This document shows positions 7,745 through 16,218 of a DNA stretch of 39,690 nucleotides, piece after piece. Both the position numbers and the translations under genes were made by a program. How positions within the stretch are numbered: the first letter of the stretch is position 1; each line of letters opens with the position of its first letter. The stretch spans positions 391,150 through 430,839 of the forward strand of contig NZ_MUIN01000009.1 of NCBI RefSeq assembly GCF_002080045.1, read 5' to 3'. Origin of the DNA: Pseudomonas sp. Bc-h. GTDB lineage: Bacteria > Pseudomonadota > Gammaproteobacteria > Pseudomonadales > Pseudomonadaceae. The notes beneath the pieces are model-generated. The model worked only from the letters and a program-made list of their open reading frames with translations, was not told where the DNA came from and made no database searches.

Positions 7745-8932
7745 ATGTCCTTCCAGCGTCCAAACGTGCAGCGTCTGTTGTTCCCCGTGGCTGCGGCCTT
7801 CTCCCTCACGCTCGCCATTTGCGCTGGTGCGCAGGCTGCAGAACCTCCGATCAAGGTCGGTCTGGTGGCGGCGCTGTCCGGGCAATCGGCGAAATCCGGC
7901 GAGGCGCTGACTCGCGGCCTGACCATGGCCATTGACGAGGTCAACGCCCGTGGCGGTGTACTGGGACGCCCACTGGAACTGGTGCGCCGCGACGACGAAA
8001 GCAACCCGTCCAAAGGCATGCTGGCGGCGCGTGAGCTGATTCAGCGGGAGAAAGTCACGGTGCTGTTCGGCGGCCTCGACACGCCGGTGTCGCTGGCCAT
8101 CGTGCCCTTGGCCAATCAGCTGAAAACCCCGTTCATGGGCATCTGGGCCGCGGGTACCAAGATCACCGAAAACGGCGCTGCAGATAACTACGTGTTCCGC
8201 GTCTCGGCTGTCGACGAACTGGTGGACGAGGCGCTGGTTAAATACGGGGCCGCTCAGGGCATGAAGAAGCCCGGCATGATCCTCATCAACAACCCGTGGG
8301 GCGAATCGAACGAAGCCGGCTTCAAGCGCGCACTGGAAAAACGCGGGCTGGAAAACGCCGGCGTCGAGCGCATTCAGGACAGCGACCTGGACGTGGTGCC
8401 GCAACTCACCCGCCTGAAAAACGCTGGCGCCGACACCCTGCTGATGGTCGGCAACGTCGGGCCATCGGCGCAGGTGGTGAAATCCCTCGACCGCATGGGC
8501 TGGGACGTGCCGGTGGTGTCGCACTGGGGCCCAGCAGGTGGTCGCTTCGGTGAACTGGCCGGGCCGAGTGCCTCGCGTGTTCACTTCATCCAGACCTACG
8601 TTTTCACCGAACACAACAACGCCAAGGGCGATGCCCTGCTCGCTTCGCTGAAAACCGCGTACCCGCAGATCAAGACCCTCGCCGACGTCACCCCGGCAGT
8701 CGGCATCGCCAACGCCTACGACGCTCTGCACCTCAGCGCGCTGGCCATCGAGAAAGCCGGGAGCACCGACGGCAAGGCAGTGCGCGACGGCTTCTACGGG
8801 ATCACCGACTACGACGGCCTGATCAAGGATTACAAGCAGCCTTTCAATGCGCAGAAGCATGACGCACTGGGGCCGAACGACTATGTGTTCACCCACTTCG
8901 TCGGCGATCAGATCGTGCCGCTCAAGCCGTGA
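7745..8932 (+). CDS. Liv-type ABC transporter periplasmic binding protein
   Basis: A 395-residue periplasmic solute-binding protein of the branched-chain-amino-acid/amide family (Peripla_BP_6 type). A signal peptide ends around AGAQA (residues about 24-28), followed by IKVGLVAALSGQSAKSG, the usual first strand and ligand loop. Later blocks include RGGVLGRPLELVRRDDES, FGGLDTPVSLAIVPLANQ and NPWGESNEAGFKRALEKRG. The ATG has AGGAG about 8 nt upstream. It heads an operon with two permease/ATPase genes and an amidohydrolase, so the ligand is probably the amidohydrolase substrate or a precursor rather than leucine. Family members bind amino acids, urea, amides or aromatic acids. Confidence 0.92.
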   Translation: MSFQRPNVQRLLFPVAAAFSLTLAICAGAQAAEPPIKVGLVAALSGQSAKSGEALTRGLTMAIDEVNARGGVLGRPLELVRRDDESNPSKGMLAARELIQREKVTVLFGGLDTPVSLAIVPLANQLKTPFMGIWAAGTKITENGAADNYVFRVSAVDELVDEALVKYGAAQGMKKPGMILINNPWGESNEAGFKRALEKRGLENAGVERIQDSDLDVVPQLTRLKNAGADTLLMVGNVGPSAQVVKSLDRMGWDVPVVSHWGPAGGRFGELAGPSASRVHFIQTYVFTEHNNAKGDALLASLKTAYPQIKTLADVTPAVGIANAYDALHLSALAIEKAGSTDGKAVRDGFYGITDYDGLIKDYKQPFNAQKHDALGPNDYVFTHFVGDQIVPLKP

Positions 8933-8984
8933 GCCAGACAGCAGCTTTGACTGAACCGTTTCGCACGCTCTAAGGAATCACGCC

Positions 8985-9854
8985 ATGTTCACCGCCGCCA
9001 TCGTCACCGGCCTCGGCCTGGGCAGCATGTACGCCCTGCTCGCCCTGGGTTTCCATCTGACCTACGTGGTTTCGCGCACGGTCAATTTCGCCCAGGGCAG
9101 CGCCATGATGGTCGGCGCTGTGCTGGGTTACACCCTGTGCATCACCTGGGGCTTGTCGCTGTGGCTGGCCTTGCCGCTGACCCTGTTGCTCAGCGCCCTG
9201 TATGGCCTGGTGATCGAACGCTGGCTGGTCCGCCCATTTCACGGCCGTGGCTCGCAAGCCTGGCTGCTGGCGACGGTCGCGGGGGGCATTCTGGTGGACA
9301 ACCTGGCGCTGTTCACCTTCGGCAAGGAGCCGCGTCAGTACGAAAGCAGCCTGGTCAACTTGAAGATCGAGCTGTTCGGCAACGGCATCGGCGCCTTGCA
9401 ACTGTTGATCCCGCTGATCGGCGCGGCCATTGCCCTGGCGCTGTTTCTGGTGCGGCGTTACACGCGGCTGGGCAAGGTGCTTGAAGCCTGCGTGCAGAAC
9501 CCCAAAGCGGCGATGCTGATGGGCATCAACGTCAATCGGGTAGTCGCCATCGCCTTCGCCATCTCCACCGTGTTCGCCGCCGTCGCCGGGCTGTTGATTG
9601 CGCCGCTCTTCAGCGTTAACGCCGAGATGGGGATGTTGTTCGGCCTCAAGGCCTTCGCCGTAGCGATTCTTGGCGGTATTTCCAGCGCGGGGGGTGTGTT
9701 CGGTGCCGGGCTGTTGTTCGGCCTGACCGAAGCGCTGATCACCTTGTATTTCGGCTCGGCGTTTACCCAGATCTTTACTTTCGCTTTGGTGATCCTCGCC
9801 TTGGCGATTCGCCCCAACGGCCTGTTCGGCAGCCAGGCACTGGTGAAAGTATGA
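8985..9854 (+). CDS. Liv-type ABC permease (LivH-like)
   Basis: A 289-residue polytopic membrane protein of the LivH/UrtB class. It begins with GLGLGSMYALLALGFHLTYVV, the usual first membrane segment, and contains the family's NFAQGSAMMVGA and AVAILGGISSAGGVFGAGLLFG blocks. About eight hydrophobic stretches can be counted. The ATG follows AAGGAATC by 5-6 nt. The stop overlaps the next gene's ATG (ATGA), so translation is coupled to the LivM-LivG-LivF fusion that supplies the other permease half and both ATPases. Confidence 0.93.
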   Translation: MFTAAIVTGLGLGSMYALLALGFHLTYVVSRTVNFAQGSAMMVGAVLGYTLCITWGLSLWLALPLTLLLSALYGLVIERWLVRPFHGRGSQAWLLATVAGGILVDNLALFTFGKEPRQYESSLVNLKIELFGNGIGALQLLIPLIGAAIALALFLVRRYTRLGKVLEACVQNPKAAMLMGINVNRVVAIAFAISTVFAAVAGLLIAPLFSVNAEMGMLFGLKAFAVAILGGISSAGGVFGAGLLFGLTEALITLYFGSAFTQIFTFALVILALAIRPNGLFGSQALVKV

Positions 9855-12343
9855 AAAACCTGAAAACCCTGCTGGGCCCTGTTTGCATTGCCGTGCTGGC
9901 GCTGTTCAGCGTGGCGGCTGTGTTTTTTCTCGACAGTTATTCGTTGCTGGTCTTTACCTTGTGCGCGCTGGCCGCCGTAGTCGGTGTCGGGCTCAACGTG
10001 TTGATCGGCCTGAGCGGGCAGATTTCGTTCGGACACATCGCGTTTTACGCCATCGGCGCCTACATCTCGGCGCTGATGACGCTCGCGGGAATGCCCCTGT
10101 GGCTGGCGGTTCCCGCAGCGGGCGTGGTGGCCGGCGCAGTCGGCGCGCTGCTGGCGATTCCGGCTTTACGTGTGACCGGGCCGTATCTGGCGATGATTAC
10201 CATCGCCTTCTCATTCGTCGTGCATCACAGTCTGATCGAATGGCGCGACGTCACCGGCGGCTCCAATGGGCTGATGGGCATTCCTTTGCCGGAATTCGCC
10301 ACAGTGGACCCTTCGATTCTGCTGGCGCTGATCGCGACTGCCCTGATGATCGCTGCGCTGGCGTTCTATCAACGCCTGCATCACAGCGGCTGGGGCAAGG
10401 CCATGCGGGCCGTTAAGGCGTCGGAAATCGCGGCGCGCTCGCTGGGCTTCAACCCGGTCGTCAGCAAGACCCTGGCCTTCGCGCTATCGGCACTGCTGAC
10501 CGGCCTTGCGGGCGCGCTCTTGTCGCCGCTGCTGATGTTCATCAACCCAGAATCCTTCCCCTTCTCGCAGTCGATTCTGTTCGTGCTGGCGGTGATCGTC
10601 GGCGGTAGTGGCACGCTGTTCGGGCCCGTCCTCGGCGCCTTGTTGATCGTGCTGGTGCCGGAATTGCTGTCGGACTTCGCCGAATACCGGCTGCTGATTT
10701 TCTCCGTGTTGCTGCTGGTGGTGCTGTGGATCGCCCCCAACGGCTTGCTGGGCGCCCTCGCCCGCCGCTGGATCAAACCGACCCCACTGACCCCGCCCAG
10801 CCAGATCGACCAGAAACGCATCGCCGCTTACCTGCGCAGTCGCACTGGTGCCGATGGCTTGCACATTCGTGATATCGGTATTCGTTTCGGCGGCGTGCAG
10901 GCGGCGCAAGGCGTGAACCTGCATGCGCCAGCCGGCAGCATCACCAGCATCATCGGGCCGAACGGTGCGGGTAAAACCACGGTGCTGAACATGATCAGCG
11001 GTTTCTATGCCCCCGACAGCGGCCAGATCGAACTCGATCAACCGCTGGCCGGCCTGCCCGCGTGGAAAACCGCCCGAGCCGGAATTGCGCGCACGTATCA
11101 GACCACCCAGTTGTTTGGCGAGATGTCGGTACTGGACAACGTCCTGGTGGCGATGCAGAAAGGCCGAATGGGTTTTATCTTCGGCCACTCCACGTCTTCG
11201 CAGCGTGAACTTGCGCTGGATCTGCTGGCCCTGGTCGGTTATCGCGGCGCGGTCAATATCGCGGCTGATGACCTGCCCCACGTCGACCGCCGCCTGGTGG
11301 AAATCGCCCGGGCTCTGGCCACGGCGCCTGCGGTGTTGTTGCTGGATGAACCGGCTGCCGGTCTGAGCCGCCGCGACACCGATGCCCTGGCGATTCTGCT
11401 GCGGCAACTGGCGGGTTTCGGCCTGACCGTGATTCTGGTGGAGCACGACATGGCGCTGGTGATGGCGGTGTCCGAGCGTTTGCTGGTGCTCGACGCGGGC
11501 AAGCCGATCACCGTCGGTACGCCTGCCGAAGTGCAGCAGAACGAGCGCGTGATCGCAGCCTACCTGGGCGGCACCGAGTACCAGGCCACGCCACGGGATG
11601 AGGCCTGGGAAGGCAGCCACGATGCGCGTCTGTATGTGAAGGATCTGGTGATCGATTACGGCGCGGCGCCAGTGGTGAACAAGGTCAATCTGGTGGTCAA
11701 TCCAGGTGAACTGGTGGCGATTCTTGGCGCCAACGGCGCAGGCAAATCGAGCATCCTGCAATGCCTCGCGGGCCTGCATCGAGCGTCCGGCGGCAGCATC
11801 CTGCTGGACAACGAAAACATCGAACAGGCCAGCGCCAGCAGCATCGCCGGGCAAGGGTTGGCGCTGGTGCCGGAAGGCCGTCAGGTGTTCCCGTATCTGA
11901 GCGTGCGCGACAACCTGCTGCTGGGGGGTTATTCCCGTCGCGATGCCTTCGACGCAGACGCCGAGATCGAAGCAATCCTCAAGCGCTTCCCGCGCCTGCG
12001 TGACCGCATCGACAGCCCTGCCGGTCTGCTCTCCGGTGGCGAGCAACAGATGGTCGCGGTCGGTCGCGGCTTGATGGCCAAACCGAAAATCCTGTTGCTC
12101 GACGAACCCTCGCTGGGGTTGTCGCCGTCGATGATCGGTGAGCTGTACGACGCCCTCGCCGCATTGCGTGACGAAGGCGTGACCCTGCTGCTGGTGGACC
12201 AGATGGCCAATCTCGCGCTGCAAGTGGCCGACCGCGCTTATGTGCTGGAAACCGGTTGCGTGATCAAGTCCGGCAGCGCCGCCGAACTGCGTGAAGACAG
12301 CGAGCTGGCAGCGGCGTATCTGGGTGAAGGAGTCTGCGCATGA
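9851..12343 (+). CDS. fused Liv-type permease plus two ATPase domains (LivM-LivG-LivF)
   Basis: An 830-residue protein that combines three normally separate importer subunits. Residues about 1-300 are a LivM-like permease (LNVLIGLSGQISFGHIAFYAIGAY is the recognisable region around 50-73). A linker follows, then a LivG-like ATPase (about 335-575; Walker A GPNGAGKTT near 370, Walker B VLLLDEPAAGL, H-loop ILVEHDM). A LivF-like ATPase occupies about 595-830 (GANGAGKSS, LLSGGEQQMVAVGRGL, ILLLDEPSLGL). The signature segment of the first ATPase reads DLPHVDRRLVEIARAL instead of an LSGGQ/LAYGQ form, so it is degenerate. There is no frameshift or internal stop. It overlaps its neighbours by 4 nt on both sides (ATGA). 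Function as importer core is firm; the substrate is unknown. Confidence 0.93.
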   Translation: MKNLKTLLGPVCIAVLALFSVAAVFFLDSYSLLVFTLCALAAVVGVGLNVLIGLSGQISFGHIAFYAIGAYISALMTLAGMPLWLAVPAAGVVAGAVGALLAIPALRVTGPYLAMITIAFSFVVHHSLIEWRDVTGGSNGLMGIPLPEFATVDPSILLALIATALMIAALAFYQRLHHSGWGKAMRAVKASEIAARSLGFNPVVSKTLAFALSALLTGLAGALLSPLLMFINPESFPFSQSILFVLAVIVGGSGTLFGPVLGALLIVLVPELLSDFAEYRLLIFSVLLLVVLWIAPNGLLGALARRWIKPTPLTPPSQIDQKRIAAYLRSRTGADGLHIRDIGIRFGGVQAAQGVNLHAPAGSITSIIGPNGAGKTTVLNMISGFYAPDSGQIELDQPLAGLPAWKTARAGIARTYQTTQLFGEMSVLDNVLVAMQKGRMGFIFGHSTSSQRELALDLLALVGYRGAVNIAADDLPHVDRRLVEIARALATAPAVLLLDEPAAGLSRRDTDALAILLRQLAGFGLTVILVEHDMALVMAVSERLLVLDAGKPITVGTPAEVQQNERVIAAYLGGTEYQATPRDEAWEGSHDARLYVKDLVIDYGAAPVVNKVNLVVNPGELVAILGANGAGKSSILQCLAGLHRASGGSILLDNENIEQASASSIAGQGLALVPEGRQVFPYLSVRDNLLLGGYSRRDAFDADAEIEAILKRFPRLRDRIDSPAGLLSGGEQQMVAVGRGLMAKPKILLLDEPSLGLSPSMIGELYDALAALRDEGVTLLLVDQMANLALQVADRAYVLETGCVIKSGSAAELREDSELAAAYLGEGVCA

Positions 12344-13566
12344 GTGCCCTGATCATCAGCAATGCCCGGGTGGGCAACGACCTCGATACGACCACGCTGT
12401 ATGTGGAAAACGGTCGCTTCGTGGCAGCCCTCGGCCGTGATACCGCGACCTGTGAAAGTCTCGACCTCGAGGGACGCCTGTTGCTGCCGGGCCTGATCGA
12501 AACCCACATCCATCTGGACAAGGCCTGCATCATGCAGCGCTGCCAGTTGCAGGCCGGCACCCTGGCAGAAGCCGTGCAACAGACCCGCGCCGCCAAGGCT
12601 GAATTCACCGAACAGGATGTCTATGAACGTGGCGCGCAGGTGCTGGACAAAGCGATCCTGCAAGGCACCACGCACATGCGCACCCACGTCGAACTGGACC
12701 CGCAGATCGGCCTGACCGGCTTCAATGCCATACGCCGTTTGCAGGCCGATTACGCCTGGGCAATCACGCTGGACATCTGCGTGTTCCCGCAGGAAGGCAT
12801 GCTCAACAACCCTGGGACCGAGGCACTGTTACGTCATGGCCTGGAGAATGGTGCGACGGTATTGGGCGGTTGCCCTTACACCGACAGCGATCCATTGGCG
12901 CAGATTGACCGGCTGTTCGAACTGGCACTGGAGTACGACTGCGATCTGGACATGCACCTGGATTTCGATCTCAACCCTGAAGGCCTGACCATCGAGCACG
13001 TGGCGCGCTGTACGCAACAGCACAACTGGGGCGGGCGTGTGACGGTTGGCCATGTCACCAAGCTGTCGGCATTGCCGATGGAAGCGCTGATCGGCCTGGG
13101 TATTCGTCTTGCCGAGGCTGGCGTGCAAGTGACCTGCCTGCCGAGTACCGATCTGTTTCTCACCGGCCGCGAGCATTTCCATAACAAGCCGCGAGGCGTG
13201 GCACCGCTCAACCATTTGCACGCCTGCGGGGTGACCTGTTCGGTGTCGACCAACAACATCGGCAACCCTTTCACCCCGTACGGCGACGCGTCGCTGGTGC
13301 GTCAGGCCAACCTGTTCGCCAACGTCAGCCAGATGGGCACGGCGGCCGAGTTGCTGCAGTGCATGGCGTGGGTGTCGAGCGAATCGGCGCGGATGCTGCG
13401 CCTTAAGGACTACGGCCTGACGCCGGGTTGCCATGCGGACTTCATCGTCTTCGATGCGCCCTCACCTGCGGCGGTAATCGCCGAAATCAGCGCACCGTTG
13501 CTGGGGTATAAACGCGGCAAGCGCACGTTTGAAAGGCCGCAAGGCAGATTGCTTGCGCCTGAGTGA
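12340..13566 (+). CDS. cytosine-deaminase-like amidohydrolase with altered active-site residues
   Basis: A 408-residue cytosolic metal-dependent amidohydrolase, closest by eye to the CodA/AtzC branch. The metal-binding HxH is H56/H58 (ETHIHLDKA), followed by THMRTHVELD, H206 (DMHLDFD) and H238 (VGHVTKL), all aligning with CodA. Two key positions differ. The strand-8 Asp region, HDDVFDPW in CodA, reads TNNIGNPF here (N305 for the metal/base Asp). The CodA substrate-contacting Glu after the third His is Phe209. It is therefore probably not a cytosine deaminase; it may cleave or bind another cyclic amide or amine. The ATG overlaps the importer fusion stop (ATGA), so it is co-translated with the transporter. 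Confidence 0.88.
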   Translation: MSALIISNARVGNDLDTTTLYVENGRFVAALGRDTATCESLDLEGRLLLPGLIETHIHLDKACIMQRCQLQAGTLAEAVQQTRAAKAEFTEQDVYERGAQVLDKAILQGTTHMRTHVELDPQIGLTGFNAIRRLQADYAWAITLDICVFPQEGMLNNPGTEALLRHGLENGATVLGGCPYTDSDPLAQIDRLFELALEYDCDLDMHLDFDLNPEGLTIEHVARCTQQHNWGGRVTVGHVTKLSALPMEALIGLGIRLAEAGVQVTCLPSTDLFLTGREHFHNKPRGVAPLNHLHACGVTCSVSTNNIGNPFTPYGDASLVRQANLFANVSQMGTAAELLQCMAWVSSESARMLRLKDYGLTPGCHADFIVFDAPSPAAVIAEISAPLLGYKRGKRTFERPQGRLLAPE

Positions 13567-13590
13567 TGATCAAGCCCACGGGATCGGCAC

Positions 13591-13795
13591 AGACCCTGTG
13601 GGAGCTGGCCTGGTTACGACGGCCGCCAAAGCGGGGTGTCAGGCAGCACCGGTTCGCGGCCCTCGTAACCTCGGAACCCTCCCACAGGATCACCATAGAC
13701 TCTGCGGAGCAGGCCCATCTTACGACGGCCGCCAAAGTGGTGTATCAGGCAGTCCCGGTTCGCGGCCCTCGTAACCTCGGAACCCTCCCACGGGG
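13591..13795. repeat. two tandem 106-bp palindromic repeat units
   Basis: Units begin at 13591 and 13697 and share a 72-bp core (13614-13685 and 13720-13791) with only a handful of mismatches. Each core is a hairpin: TTACGACGGCCGC on the left faces GCGGCCCTCGTAA on the right. The first unit is bounded by CCTGTGGGAG and CTCCCACAGG. It fills the 246-bp gap between the amidohydrolase stop and the GntR gene stop, so it lies between convergent transcription units. It is noncoding and resembles the CTGTGGGAG hairpins elsewhere in the window. Confidence 0.8.
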
Positions 13796-13812
13796 ATTGG
13801 CCAGGGCTAAAA

Positions 13813-14505
13813 TCAGTCGCTCAGCGCCTGCTTGAGATTGAACTCGGCAGGCACCGCCGCTTCCAGCGCAAGCTGCCCTTCCAGTTCATCCAGGTGCTCG
13901 ATCATCACGGCCACGGCCTTCTCATGATCGCCCTGCTCAAGGGCACTGATGATCTGCTGATGCTCGTCCGAGGCACATGAAGGTACGTCGTTACGCTGAT
14001 ACAGCGCGACGATCAGCGAACTGCGCACCATCAGATTACCGAGGATATCGCTGAGCACACTGTTGCCGCAGATCGCGCCGAGCATCAGGTGAAACTCACT
14101 GAGCTCGCGCACGATGGCGCGCCGGTCGGTGTCGTTGGTTGCCTTGCGTTCGTTGTTCATGTGGGTGGCGACGCGCTGCCGTTGCTTGCGCATGATCGCC
14201 GGGGTGATGGACTCGACAATCGCCCGCTCGATGGCGCGCCGGGCGGTGAAGATATCCCGCGCCTCCTGGGCCGTCGGTTGCGACACCATGGCGCCGCGAT
14301 TGGCTTCGATGGTCACCACCTTCTGCAACGCCAGACGTTGCAACGCCGCCTGCACATGGTTGCGGTTGGCTTGCAGGGTTTCGACGATCTGCGCTTCGAT
14401 CAGCCGCGTGCCAGGCGGCAGGCGATGCTGGGCAATGGCCTTGTACAACGCATCGACGATGCGCTGTACCTCAAGCTGTTTGGCGGTGACAGTGCTCAAG
14501 CCCAT
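13813..14505 (-). CDS. GntR-family (FCD-type) transcriptional regulator
   Basis: A 230-residue regulator with an N-terminal winged helix (VDALYKAIAQHRLPPGTRLIE, ANRNHVQAALQRLALQK) and a C-terminal FCD effector domain. Potential metal-ligand histidines appear in ELSEFHLMLG, DEHQQIISALEQGDHEKA and MIEHLDELE. The ATG at 14505 has GAGGAATGG upstream; a longer frame to 14601 lacks family-like sequence. It lies between the amidohydrolase (convergent) and the GGT-like gene (same strand, 126 bp upstream). No GCTAGC site was seen in its own 5' gap, but copies lie before the importer and before the GGT-like gene. It is probably a repressor relieved by a pathway metabolite. Confidence 0.92.
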   Translation of the reverse strand: MGLSTVTAKQLEVQRIVDALYKAIAQHRLPPGTRLIEAQIVETLQANRNHVQAALQRLALQKVVTIEANRGAMVSQPTAQEARDIFTARRAIERAIVESITPAIMRKQRQRVATHMNNERKATNDTDRRAIVRELSEFHLMLGAICGNSVLSDILGNLMVRSSLIVALYQRNDVPSCASDEHQQIISALEQGDHEKAVAVMIEHLDELEGQLALEAAVPAEFNLKQALSD

Positions 14506-14631
14506 CCATTCCTCGTTTCTGCAGAAGACCTTCTGCCTCGCGCGCCGCAGTGGCGGGCGGGCAACGGGCGGCATTATCCGCCAGCGCCCCAGGCACGGCA
14601 AACCCGGCGTTCAATGGCAGTCGAATCGACC

Positions 14632-16197
14632 TCACAGCCCCAGGCTCACGCCTTCACCACGGGGGTCATGCATCGCGTAAAGCGTGCCGTCACGCTCGAC
14701 GCTGATGATCCCGGCATGCCCGGTCATCGGGCTTTGCGCGGGGATCAGTTCCACCTCATGGCCCATTTCCGCCAGCCCCACGGCGCTGTCAGGGCTGATG
14801 TCACTTTCCAGTTTCAGGTTGTCGGTGCTGTCGAAAAAGCTGCGCCCCAGCAAGAAGCGCGGCATGCGCAGTGCGCGGTCGACAGGCTGGCGGTAATCGA
14901 TCAACTGCGTCGCCAGCACCATTTGCGTCTGCGGCTGGCCGTCGCCGCCCTGGGTCCCGAAGAAGAATCGGCGTCCGTCATCTGCCAGATAACAGGACGG
15001 ATTGAGCGTGTGCGCCGGGCGTTTGCCCGGTGCCCAGCCGTTGACGTGATCCGGGTCGGCATTGAACCCCGCCGCACGGTTTTGCCAGAGCACGCCAGTG
15101 TCGCCGAGGATGCAGCCCGAACCGAAATCGTGGAACAGGCTCTGAATCAGGCAGGCCGTGCGGCCTTCGGAATCGGTCGCGGCCATCCAGATGGTGTCCG
15201 CCGGACGCCCCGGCTCGTTCCAGGGCGCGGCACGCTGATCGTCGATGGCAGCGGCGTAGCGCTCGATACTTTGCGGGGACAGGCTCGCAGCGAAATCCCA
15301 GCCGCCGTGGGACGGATCGCAGAGTTCGGCGTTGCGACGCAACAGGCCCTGTTTTATCGCCTCCACCAGCAGGTGATAGTAGGCCGCGCTGCCATTGCCG
15401 ATCCCGGCCAAAGGTTTGTGCTGCAAGGACGCCATGGCCTGCAGGGTGTACACGCCCTGGCTTGGCGGTGCGACATTGAACAGCCGGCCCTGGCGATAAG
15501 GCACCGAAATCGGCGCCACTTCCGGGGCCTGGGTCGCACGTAGATCGGACTTGCTCAGGCCGCAGCCCAGGCGTACGAATGCCTCGCCGAACGCATCTGC
15601 CAACTCGCCTCGATAGAAATCCTCGACCCCATGACGAGCCAGGTGGCGCAGCGTGTTGGCCAGTTCCGGCTGGCGCAACACATCGCCCTCGCGCATCCAG
15701 CGCCCATCGGTTTTGCAAAGAGAGTGCAGATCCGAGAGCTGCTCGATCAACGGTTGACGCAATATCTGCCAGAACAACTGCGATCGGGAGACTGGCACGC
15801 CCTGATCCGCAACCGTCGCCGCATCACCCAACAAATCGGCCCAGCCCAGTCGCGACCCCCACTCATGGCGACTGATGTTCGCCGCCGTCTGCCAACTGGC
15901 CAGCGCACCGGCGGTGCTAGCCACAGAACTCGCCCCCCGCAAACCGATGCTGCCTGCCTCGGGCAAGCGCATTCCCGCCTGCCCGATCCCCACGATGGTG
16001 CGTACCTTGCGGTCATGGATCATCCACAGCGCATCGCCACCGAGCCCGGTCATGTGCGGAAAAACCGCACTGAGCATGGCACTCGCCGCCAGCATCGCGT
16101 CGATGGCCGTGCCCCCAGCCTCGAGAATCCTGAGCCCTGCGGCACTGGCTTCAGCGTGGGGAGTGGTGATGACAGCGCGGCGGGAAGTCGCAAGCAT
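14632..16197 (-). CDS. gamma-glutamyltransferase-family Ntn hydrolase, no signal peptide
   Basis: A 521-residue member of the GGT/acylase family, which self-cleaves to expose an N-terminal Thr nucleophile. The N-terminus has RAVITTPHAEASAAGLRILE and MTGLGGDALWMI. By alignment with E. coli GGT the nucleophile is Thr335 (ADTIWMAATDSEGR), followed by QSLFHDFGSGCILGDTGVL. The position of the Arg that holds the gamma-glutamyl carboxylate (DFREMAP in E. coli) reads GIGQAGM, so that Arg appears absent. There is no leader, unlike periplasmic GGTs, suggesting a cytosolic amide hydrolase or acylase acting on an imported compound. The ATG at 16197 has AAGGG about 9 nt upstream. The paired GCTAGC operator lies 22 nt upstream of the start. 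Confidence 0.88.
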   Translation of the reverse strand: MLATSRRAVITTPHAEASAAGLRILEAGGTAIDAMLAASAMLSAVFPHMTGLGGDALWMIHDRKVRTIVGIGQAGMRLPEAGSIGLRGASSVASTAGALASWQTAANISRHEWGSRLGWADLLGDAATVADQGVPVSRSQLFWQILRQPLIEQLSDLHSLCKTDGRWMREGDVLRQPELANTLRHLARHGVEDFYRGELADAFGEAFVRLGCGLSKSDLRATQAPEVAPISVPYRQGRLFNVAPPSQGVYTLQAMASLQHKPLAGIGNGSAAYYHLLVEAIKQGLLRRNAELCDPSHGGWDFAASLSPQSIERYAAAIDDQRAAPWNEPGRPADTIWMAATDSEGRTACLIQSLFHDFGSGCILGDTGVLWQNRAAGFNADPDHVNGWAPGKRPAHTLNPSCYLADDGRRFFFGTQGGDGQPQTQMVLATQLIDYRQPVDRALRMPRFLLGRSFFDSTDNLKLESDISPDSAVGLAEMGHEVELIPAQSPMTGHAGIISVERDGTLYAMHDPRGEGVSLGL

Positions 16198-16218
16198 GGA
16201 TGTGGGCCCTTATGCAGA

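Noticed and set aside
10484..12223. 579-codon open frame antisense to the LivM-LivG-LivF fusion
   Set aside because: It lies wholly inside a well-supported gene, has a low-complexity His/Gln/Arg composition and no start signals.
14089..15543. 484-codon plus-strand frame across the GntR and GGT-like genes
   Set aside because: It spans two real genes and their gap on the opposite strand; the translation has no recognisable domain.
15916..15921. Fifth GCTAGC inside the GGT-like coding region
   Set aside because: A single core without the TTG/CAA arms or a partner 21-22 bp away; explained by codons.
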